In this document: in pieces, positions 40,035-46,583 of the stretch
How the letters are laid out: the number at the start of each line of letters is the position of its first letter
How positions within the stretch are numbered: the stretch's first letter is position 1
NCBI GenBank assembly: GCA_946480085.1
Contig: CAMLHZ010000021.1
Location: 1 to 46,583, forward strand
Length of the DNA stretch: 46,583 nucleotides
Source: an uncultured Flavobacteriales bacterium
Lineage (GTDB): Bacteria; Bacteroidota; Bacteroidia; Flavobacteriales; Crocinitomicaceae
Direction: 5' to 3'
The notes under the pieces: generated by a model
What the model saw: the letters and a program-made list of their open reading frames with translations, nothing else
Told to the model about the DNA's origin: nothing
Databases searched by the model: none
Translations under genes and position numbers: made by a program

Positions 40035-43000
40035 CTATTGAATCACAAATCGTTTCACCATGCCTTCTTGTCCATTTGGAGTTACTTCGATCAAATATTC
40101 TCCCCGTGGAAGATCGCTTGCATTGATGTACAATTGATTTACTCCAGTTGATGTGGATACTTCGCTCGTTTTTATCACTCTTCCAGTAAGATCGAGAATA
40201 CGGATTGCGGTTCGTTTCGACTGCTCTTTGAGGTTTAATACTGCCACAAAATCACCATTTGAAGGATTCGGATACAGATACAAGTCCGTTGTATTGATTT
40301 CACATTCCACCATCATGCTATTGAAGGTTGTTGCTGCTCCGTCAAAATCAGTTTGCTTCAACTGGAAATAAACCATTGCAGGATTGTTTCTTTCGAACGT
40401 TAACGCGTATGATTGCGGCGTTGATGTTGTACCAGCTCCGTCAATGATATCAAGCACTTCGAAATGAACACCATCCGAGCTTCCTTCTAAGGTGAAGAAA
40501 TCATTGTTGGTTTCAGATGCAGTGTTCCATTGGAAATCAATCGTTCTGTCTACACATGAAGCATCAAAATCTGTCAGCTCAACGCTTAATCCACATGGAT
40601 CTACCACCAAAACAATTGAAGAAGAAAGTGGCACATCACAATCGTCGGCTACCGAAGTCAAATACATCGTAGTTGTACTCATAATTGGCGAAAGGATGAT
40701 TTCTTCCACTTCATCGCTTAGAACAATGGTTGAGTTCCCACCTCCGAAATTATACGTCAATACCGCTCCATCCGTTCCGGAAACATAGAAGATTCCATCC
40801 GATCCGGCACAAGGCAACACGTTGGTTGTAATGTTATAATCCGGAGCAACAAGCTCTGGAATCACAACTGAAAGATTCGACGTACAGCCGTTATTGTCGG
40901 TAATGGAAACCGGGTAAGTTCCACCGGCAAGATTGGTCTGCGTTAATGTTCCTGTATTTGGATAAGGCGTTCCATTCCAAACCATGGTATAAGCCGCTAA
41001 TCCACCAACGGTATTCACAGTTGCTGCTCCGTTCGGAACACCTTCACATGCAGGCGTATTGGTTGTTACGAACAAGTTGGGTTGTCCGTTCGTTGCGAAA
41101 ATGTTTATTGCTCCTGAAGTGAAACAACCTGTCACAGGATTGGTCACTGTAACCGTATAATTTCCGGATGGTAAATTCGTAATGCTTGAACTGGTTGCTC
41201 CGGTAGTAGTGCTTCCATTCGACCAGGAATAATTGTAAACAGCTGTGGGTGTTGGAATGGTTGTAGCCGTTCCGTTGTTGTTACAGCTTACACTTGTTCC
41301 ATTCAAATTTGCTACCGGATTAGGATTCACCGTTACAGGGAAATTCAGCGTAACCGGACACCCCTGTACTGCACCAACTCCTGCCGCTGATCCGGTAGAA
41401 ACTATAGTTGCAATGTAAGCTCCTGTTGAAGAAGGTGAAATCGTTATGGTGTTTGTTGTTTGTGAAACGATTCCTGTTGTCGGTGACCAGCTAAGTGCAT
41501 TACTTGCCGTTAATCCATTTACCGTTAATGTGACATTGTTTCCGCTACAAACACTCGCTGCTCCGGAACCCGTAACAGAAGGAACGGGCAGTACTACCAA
41601 AGAAATGGTTTTTGTAGGGGAAAGTCCACAACAATCTGTTACCAGATTCAAAGTGATGGTATAATTTCCTGGTGTATTGAATTGACTATTCACGTTTTGA
41701 ACAGTACTTCCAGGATTGGCGATTGCTCCACCAAAATTCCATTGATAACTGCTAGCCGTATAGACGCTTTGAAAATTGGCGAATGATCCTGCACATAATT
41801 GATAACTGTCAGTACCAACTAACGTAGCATTCGTATTAATCTGAGGAACTAAACTTCCATCAAAAGAGATATTGTGAAAGCCAGTATAGGTATTGGCACC
41901 CTGTGACAAAGAATACCTGTTCATCGCAGTATACTGAGTAGTCGTTGCAGTGGTTGCTCCCGCTGTTGCAGGAGTTGCAAAATTTGTTGTTACATCAAAA
42001 TCCCATGCCGCTGATACTGTAGATGTATAGTTGACATTTGTATTGGTACAATTGACATTGCTTACTGTAATGGTTGGTTGAGCAGCTAAATTGAAATTAC
42101 TTACATTGGTTGTTAAAGCAGTACCGCTCTGTAAATGAACGTTTGTTGAAACACCAGACTGACCTGCGCCTCCTGCTCCTCCACTTCCGCCATTTCCACC
42201 AGCACCACCGTTTCCACCTCTACCAACTTCTGCTGTTCCATAAGTGCTTCCCAATCCACCAGTTCCGCCAGCACCACCGGCACCACCAGCACCACCGGCT
42301 CCTCCAGCACCTGCTGCTCCGGCAACAACATTCGATTGAACTATATTTCCGTTTGTTCCATTATTAACCAAGTAAATGCCAAATGAGGATCCGCCTCCGG
42401 CTCCACCAGTTCCTCCTGAACCACCTTCGCCGCCGCCACCGCCGCCACCGCCGCCGTCACCACAACCGTCTGTACAAAACACACAATACTGACCGCCACC
42501 GCCGCCGCCGCCGCGACCACCTTGTCCACCAATACCGCTACTTCCTGTACCTCCTGCTGTACCTGGGATCCAAAATCCTCCAGAATGTGCTCCTGCGGCA
42601 CCATTAGCTCCAGCTGCTCCATTGGCTCCAACTGATCCAGCTCCACCATTTGCACCTGCAGCACCAGGATTCCCCCAGTTACCACCACCACCACCAGAGT
42701 TATTCACTCCAGCTCCTCCGGTAACAGCACCACCAGGACCTCCGGCTCCTCCGGCTCCACCGTCTTCACAGCTTCCGTTTCCACCGCCGCCACCGCCGCC
42801 GCCGCTTTTAGAACTTGTAGAAGTTCCTCCAGTACCACCTACTGTTCCTGCGTTACAGCAGCCACAGCCATTCGTATCACCAGTTCCAGCTCCACCTGCT
42901 CCAGCTGTTAAACCAGCAGCACCTCCAGCTCCACCAATGACCGTACAGTTATTCGCGGAATTAAAATTTCCGGATGCATTAGCACCAACAGCACCAACGG

Positions 43001-45260
43001 TTGTACCGCCGCCACCACCGCCACCACCACCGCCGCCAGCATCTTCTTCATCATCAATATCTCCTGCAGAACCATTTCCTCCAGCTCGACCAATATTCCC
43101 TGCTACCCCATTAGTTCCAGCAGCCCCGGTAGCCGCAGCACCAGGGAGTACTTGTGTACGTACAATGTTGTAACTGGAACAATTGGTTAGATGTAAACCA
43201 TAGGTAGACATTCCAGCAAGATTCGCTGCTGCAGTTGTAATAGTAATGTCCTGAAACCTGAAATTGGTTACGCTATTTCCATAAAATGCAACCAGTCGCT
43301 GGGCACCAACGGCACCTTCTGGATTCAATGTACTTCTCGTTATCGTAGTTCCTCCTGCAACACTTGATTTCACCCAAGTAGTAGCATTAAATCCACCTTC
43401 AATGGTAACAAAACTGCTTAGTGTAAGAGGATTATCAATTACATATGTTCCTGTTGCCATTTTAATAACAGCATTGTTACATTGTGCAAGACTAAGTGCA
43501 TTCACCAAACTCGTAGGAGAAATTTGTGTACCGGGATTACCCGCAGTTCCCGTGGGAGACACATAAATATTCACACAGCTTGGCAAAACGGAAGGTGCAC
43601 CAACAACAATCGTCATAGTAGTTTGTGATGTACAGCCAGTAACAGGATTGGTTACTCTAAATGTATAGACATAGCTACCCGCCGCAGACGGAACAGTAAC
43701 GTTCAATGTATTGCTTGTTCCAACAAATGCTCCAGCCCCTAAACTAACCATAGAAGGATTGAACCATTGATAATTCATTCCGGGAACATTCGTATTTCCA
43801 GTCAATTGAACCGTTCCTCCTCCGCACGCAGTTATTGTTGTTGGGAAAAGCGTAGCCAAAGGATCAGCTGCAACCGTTACCTGAACATTGTCAGTAGAAG
43901 TACATCCATCCGTATAGGTCAATAAAACAGAATAAGTGGTTGTTGAGCCCGGTGTTGCCGTAACACTTGCGGTATTTACTCCGGAAAGTCCGGTTGCAGG
44001 TGACCATGCATAAGTAGAGGCATTACCAGCTGCAGTGGTTGCATTTAAACCTGTGCTGTTTCCCGCACAAATAGTTACATCCGCTCCTGCATTAACCGGT
44101 GGATTTGGATTCGCAATGACATTGATTGTTATCACTTGTGAATTCTCGCCAATCAACGGACAGGCATTGTCCTTTGCATTGATGGTAAAATAATGTGTTC
44201 CAATACCCGCAGCTGAAGGCGTCCAACAAATAGTTGCTGTTCTGTTTGCTCCCGATCCTGTGATGGTCATTGTTGCTCCTACAGGCAAATTACTATTGGT
44301 TACCGTAACTACTTGTCCGCCATTTGGGTCAGCAATATTAACCGTAAAACAAACAGGTGAATTTTGGCAAATCGTAATATCATAATCGTTTGCAACACCG
44401 TTTACTCCACCAATTACTGGTAGATCATTTGTACACGCAACAATATTGATCTGTAAATCACGAATAACCGATCCAATCAAAACACCTGCGCGGTATTCCT
44501 GTACTAAAATGGAAATGACAGCTACCTGTGGAACATCAGGTGTTACAGTAACTTCTCCCGTTGAGGCATTAATTGCAACTGGAACAGTAAAAGGATTTAC
44601 ACCACTGAATCCACCTGCATAAACAACAGAAGTTCCCGGATTAGAATTGGCATTGATCAGGGAATAAACCAGCTGATCACCATCCGGGTCATTCGCCAAT
44701 TGTTGAAAATGGAGAGTGCTTCCTACACAACCAAACAGTTGTGGAACCGAGGCAAATTGCGGTGAGCTATTACACGATGATAATGTATTGTTTAAGGTTG
44801 TTTGAACATAAATGTCTTCCGTATCCGGAGAAGATAAATTCGTGATGGCTTCATTTCTACAGCACAGGTCATAACTGAGTACCCAATCACTACATCCATT
44901 CGGTAAGGTTAATACACCTTCGTAAATGATCTTTTCCACTCCAATTGGTCCACCGCCACCATTACAGGCACTAGCCTCAGTTGGACACAATGGTGTAATA
45001 TCCGCTGTTGATAATAAATTGAGTTGGACCGACGCATTTACGCCACAAGCAGTACTTCTGTACTGAACAACTGTTGATGGATCCGCGGCAATTCCGTTAC
45101 AATCCCGGTAAATTACCAGGCGAACCCGGTATTGATTTGGTCCTATACAAGAATAAGTGATTTCTGAACCTGCCATGTGAGAGGCGTAGGTTTGATGGGA
45201 AATCAATAAAAGAACTAATAATTGTAGTGTTCTTAGAAAACGAGTTTGAGTAGTTGCCAT
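40035..45260 (-). CDS. Giant T9SS-secreted Gly-rich surface protein
   Basis: The 1741-residue product has a signal peptide (LLVLLLISHQTYA). Residues ~27-380 are Ig-like/cadherin-like with a conserved opening (GSEITYSCIGPNQYRVRL). PKD/SprB-like repeats span ~385-560 and ~1160-1500. A beta-helix-type start (NIYVSPTGTAGNPGTQ) begins at ~565. Residues ~717-1043 are a long Gly/Ala-rich segment of GGAGGAGG character. The last ~80 residues form a type A T9SS C-terminal sorting domain (LYPNPSNGDF, RILDLTGRVIKT, LPRGEYLIEV, KRFVIQ). It would be exported and fixed to the cell surface, as adhesin or matrix protein. It is flanked by 214-bp-type repeats on both sides. Confidence 0.9.
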   Translation of the reverse strand: MATTQTRFLRTLQLLVLLLISHQTYASHMAGSEITYSCIGPNQYRVRLVIYRDCNGIAADPSTVVQYRSTACGVNASVQLNLLSTADITPLCPTEASACNGGGGPIGVEKIIYEGVLTLPNGCSDWVLSYDLCCRNEAITNLSSPDTEDIYVQTTLNNTLSSCNSSPQFASVPQLFGCVGSTLHFQQLANDPDGDQLVYSLINANSNPGTSVVYAGGFSGVNPFTVPVAINASTGEVTVTPDVPQVAVISILVQEYRAGVLIGSVIRDLQINIVACTNDLPVIGGVNGVANDYDITICQNSPVCFTVNIADPNGGQVVTVTNSNLPVGATMTITGSGANRTATICWTPSAAGIGTHYFTINAKDNACPLIGENSQVITINVIANPNPPVNAGADVTICAGNSTGLNATTAAGNASTYAWSPATGLSGVNTASVTATPGSTTTYSVLLTYTDGCTSTDNVQVTVAADPLATLFPTTITACGGGTVQLTGNTNVPGMNYQWFNPSMVSLGAGAFVGTSNTLNVTVPSAAGSYVYTFRVTNPVTGCTSQTTMTIVVGAPSVLPSCVNIYVSPTGTAGNPGTQISPTSLVNALSLAQCNNAVIKMATGTYVIDNPLTLSSFVTIEGGFNATTWVKSSVAGGTTITRSTLNPEGAVGAQRLVAFYGNSVTNFRFQDITITTAAANLAGMSTYGLHLTNCSSYNIVRTQVLPGAAATGAAGTNGVAGNIGRAGGNGSAGDIDDEEDAGGGGGGGGGGGTTVGAVGANASGNFNSANNCTVIGGAGGAAGLTAGAGGAGTGDTNGCGCCNAGTVGGTGGTSTSSKSGGGGGGGGNGSCEDGGAGGAGGPGGAVTGGAGVNNSGGGGGNWGNPGAAGANGGAGSVGANGAAGANGAAGAHSGGFWIPGTAGGTGSSGIGGQGGRGGGGGGGQYCVFCTDGCGDGGGGGGGGGEGGSGGTGGAGGGSSFGIYLVNNGTNGNIVQSNVVAGAAGAGGAGGAGGAGGAGGTGGLGSTYGTAEVGRGGNGGAGGNGGSGGAGGAGQSGVSTNVHLQSGTALTTNVSNFNLAAQPTITVSNVNCTNTNVNYTSTVSAAWDFDVTTNFATPATAGATTATTTQYTAMNRYSLSQGANTYTGFHNISFDGSLVPQINTNATLVGTDSYQLCAGSFANFQSVYTASSYQWNFGGAIANPGSTVQNVNSQFNTPGNYTITLNLVTDCCGLSPTKTISLVVLPVPSVTGSGAASVCSGNNVTLTVNGLTASNALSWSPTTGIVSQTTNTITISPSSTGAYIATIVSTGSAAGVGAVQGCPVTLNFPVTVNPNPVANLNGTSVSCNNNGTATTIPTPTAVYNYSWSNGSTTTGATSSSITNLPSGNYTVTVTNPVTGCFTSGAINIFATNGQPNLFVTTNTPACEGVPNGAATVNTVGGLAAYTMVWNGTPYPNTGTLTQTNLAGGTYPVSITDNNGCTSNLSVVIPELVAPDYNITTNVLPCAGSDGIFYVSGTDGAVLTYNFGGGNSTIVLSDEVEEIILSPIMSTTTMYLTSVADDCDVPLSSSIVLVVDPCGLSVELTDFDASCVDRTIDFQWNTASETNNDFFTLEGSSDGVHFEVLDIIDGAGTTSTPQSYALTFERNNPAMVYFQLKQTDFDGAATTFNSMMVECEINTTDLYLYPNPSNGDFVAVLNLKEQSKRTAIRILDLTGRVIKTSEVSTSTGVNQLYINASDLPRGEYLIEVTPNGQEGMVKRFVIQ
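42130..43110. repeat. Low-complexity Gly-codon repeat tract within the giant gene
   Basis: The plus strand is rich in CCACC/CCGCC/GCTCC triplets; the coding strand gives runs of Gly with Ala, Ser and Asn. Several all-GGx runs of 9-10 Gly occur (for example near 43010-43035 and 42490-42520). The other five frames are open by composition, producing spurious Pro-, Leu- or His-rich ORFs. Confidence 0.85.
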
Positions 45261-45369
45261 AGTAGCTAAAAGTGTGTATAAATCTACTCAATTCTTCCAA
45301 TACTAGATATGAAATTTATTTTAATTCTTGTAAATCAAATTATTACAAGATTGGTTAGTCTTATTCATA

Positions 45370-45556
45370 ATTCAAACCACTCTCCTTAATCCTCCGACTG
45401 AGAGAGGAAATATTATTTCTCCTTTGTAACGCTTAAACTTTCATTCTTCTGTGCCTGCCTGTTGGCAGACAGGGCCCTCCGTGGGACATTCCTCTGCGAT
45501 CTTTGCGCCTGCGCTAAAGCTATGGCGAAAGCGTTGCGCACTTCGCGGGAGATTAA
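45370..45556 (+). repeat. Copy of the 214-bp-type repeat
   Basis: It starts TTCAAACCACTCTCCTTAAT and continues with CTTTGTAACGCTTAAACTTTC, a CCTGCCTGTTGGCAGACAGG palindrome and CTGCGATCTTTGCGC. It then includes CTGCGCTAAAGCTATGGCG, as in the 39381 copy. It lies on the other side of the giant gene in the same orientation as the 39491-39918 copies. Confidence 0.72.
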
Positions 45557-45561
45557 ATAGA

Positions 45562-46035
45562 CTACTCCCCTCTTAGAATTTCTTCAAATTCATCCAAATC
45601 CGCCTCGCTTTTAAAGCAATCCATTGGAATCCAAAAGATCTGTTTGTTGTGAAGACGAATTCGGTAATCGTTTTTCAACGCTTTAACAGAAGCTATATCT
45701 GTGAAATGGAAAACTCCTTTCGCCCCGGATGTATCTTCCACTTCGAGTCTGTTGGCGTAAACAGTAAGTACACGCGGGCTCTCAAATGCCGGATTTCTGC
45801 GCAATGTAGAAATGAAACGGTAACGGATGAAAAGGATCACCAAAACAAAAATACCGAGGTTGATGAGTCCGTATTGGATTCCGTCGCGCATGGAAGTGTA
45901 AACACTCTGCCAGAAAAATGCCGCTGTCAACAATGTGAATAGAAACCAATACTTACGAAACGATTCTTCCCAATAGAGTTTGAAAAATTCGTTTACGGTT
46001 TGCGTGTAAGGATTGCTTGTAATGATTGGTTCCAT
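45562..46035 (-). CDS. YcxB-like membrane protein
   Basis: The 157-residue product has two transmembrane helices at ~30-45 and ~58-72 (WFLFTLLTAAFFW, GLINLGIFVLVILFI) followed by a PH-like YcxB C-terminal domain (RVLTVYANRLEVE, FTDIASVKALKNDYRIRL, FWIPMDCF). Function unknown. A TACCTTTG box ends 4 nt before the ATG. Confidence 0.82.
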   Translation of the reverse strand: MEPIITSNPYTQTVNEFFKLYWEESFRKYWFLFTLLTAAFFWQSVYTSMRDGIQYGLINLGIFVLVILFIRYRFISTLRRNPAFESPRVLTVYANRLEVEDTSGAKGVFHFTDIASVKALKNDYRIRLHNKQIFWIPMDCFKSEADLDEFEEILRGE

Positions 46036-46039
46036 ATCT

Positions 46040-46047
46040 CAAAGGTA
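46040..46047 (-). promoter_or_regulatory. -7 element (TACCTTTG) of the YcxB-like gene
   Basis: The box is an exact TAnnTTTG match ending 4 nt before the ATG at 46035, so the message would be leaderless. The -33 element is weak. Confidence 0.55.
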
Positions 46048-46070
46048 GTGTTTTATGAAAACTGAACCCA

Positions 46071-46122
46071 CGCCAACTTCGATACGATGTTGTCTTTCCA
46101 GACAACATCACTCAGTTTGACG
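46071..46122 (-). repeat. Palindromic repeat unit with GATGTTGTCT stem
   Basis: On the minus strand GTCAAACTGAGTG is followed by a perfect 10-bp stem (46086-46095 and 46100-46109) with loop GGAA (a GNRA tetraloop), then GTATCGAAGTTGGCG. It is the first unit of the right-edge array and in opposite orientation to the ones that follow. Confidence 0.78.
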
Positions 46123-46136
46123 TGTGCGTTACCAAT

Positions 46137-46583
46137 GTCAGACTGAGTGATTCCGTTGCGAAACGGAATTGTATCGAAGGCTGACACCCAACACACAATT
46201 TCTCTGGATAAGATTTGGGTTACTGGCAACATCACTCAGTTTGACGTGCGTAGTACTACTGTTAGACTGAGTGATTCCGTTGCGAAACGGAATTGTATCG
46301 AAGGCTGTCACCCAACACACAATTTCTCTGGATAAGATGTCGGTTACTGGCAACATCACTCAGTTTGACGTGTGCGTTACCAATGTCAGACTGAGTGATT
46401 CCGTTGCGAAACGGAATTGTATCGAAGGCTGACACCCAACACACAATTTCTCTAGATAAGATTTGGGTTACTGGCAACATCACTCAGTTTGACGTGCGTT
46501 ACCAATGTCAGACTGAGTGATTCCGTTGCGAAACGGAATTGTATCGAAGGCTGACACCCAACACACAATTTCTCTAGATAAGA
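46137..46583. repeat. Tandem array of ~124-bp units, runs off right edge
   Basis: Units begin at 46137, 46261, 46385 and 46507 (periods 124, 124, 122). Each contains the plus-strand hairpin repeat with stem ATTCCGTT-GCGA-AACGGAAT, then ACACAATTTCTCT, and an opposite half-unit ending ACTCAGTTTGACG. The array is unfinished at the window end. Several spurious short ORFs arise from it. Confidence 0.85.

Noticed and set aside
42622..43173. 183-residue Pro/Ala-rich ORF on the plus strand
   Set aside because: It is antisense to the Gly-codon tract of the giant gene; GGN codons on the minus strand read as Pro/Ala on the plus strand, so it is open by composition only.
46053..46483. Short MMLPVT-type ORFs at the right edge
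   Set aside because: They arise from repeat units of the tandem array, overlap each other on both strands and have no protein-like pattern.

Overview
The window reads as a chromosomal piece of a Bacteroidetes bacterium, most likely Flavobacteriales and perhaps close to Fluviicola/Crocinitomicaceae; the genus is inference. The grounds are Bacteroidetes-type promoters (TTTG, 19-21 nt, TAnnTTTG), a giant secreted protein ending in a type IX secretion (T9SS) sorting domain, many small lipoproteins and signal-peptide proteins, and families of palindromic intergenic repeats.

Layout. 1-19,577 is ordinary but repeat-rich. It holds the N-terminus of a secreted adhesin-like protein, a GxxExxY gene inside a terminal-inverted-repeat (TIR) element and a decayed second copy, lipoproteins (FKBP isomerase, MORN-repeat protein), a DUF72 protein, a KgtP-like MFS carrier, a repeat-embedded GIY-YIG nuclease, a three-gene two-component system (7TM sensor, NarL-type kinase, response regulator), a MIDAS/vWA-like secreted protein and several unknown exported proteins.

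19,580-35,486 is a compact, co-oriented, AT-rich defence island. It begins with a DUF3883 (NOV_C) nuclease-like gene and then hsdR. hsdR is followed by a TcmP/DUF5131 pair, hsdS, an OLD/AAA-type ATPase with an HNH partner (Septu/PtuAB-like), a GIY-YIG nuclease, a PD-(D/E)XK nuclease with a downstream partner, a toxin-like gene with a Panacea (SocA/DUF4065) antitoxin, then hsdM, and last AbiH. The type I restriction genes are therefore pulled apart: hsdR/hsdS and hsdM enclose at least two other systems. Tight spacing and several 8-bp gene overlaps suggest co-transcription, with one internal promoter at the toxin-antitoxin pair. The modification subunit (hsdM) would sit under or behind the TA promoter.

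35,487-46,583 holds a TIR element with no gene in it, a coiled-coil protein, an exact 84-bp-period ABAB hairpin array, a TetR-like/AarF kinase operon, 214-bp tandem repeats, a 1741-aa Gly-rich T9SS cargo protein, a YcxB-like membrane protein, and a ~124-bp tandem array running off the right edge.

The two strongest leads are (a) the multi-nuclease ATPase module and TA pair nested in the split type I restriction locus, and (b) an interspersed repeat family with conserved flanks and a central stem of variable sequence but preserved pairing, usually capped by a GNRA tetraloop. One copy shows a clean 31-bp palindrome insertion against an empty site in the same window, and the family surrounds a small GIY-YIG nuclease gene. 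A separate TIR element family carries a GxxExxY (PD-(D/E)XK-like) gene. Two unrelated small nuclease-like genes each sit inside a different repeat family.
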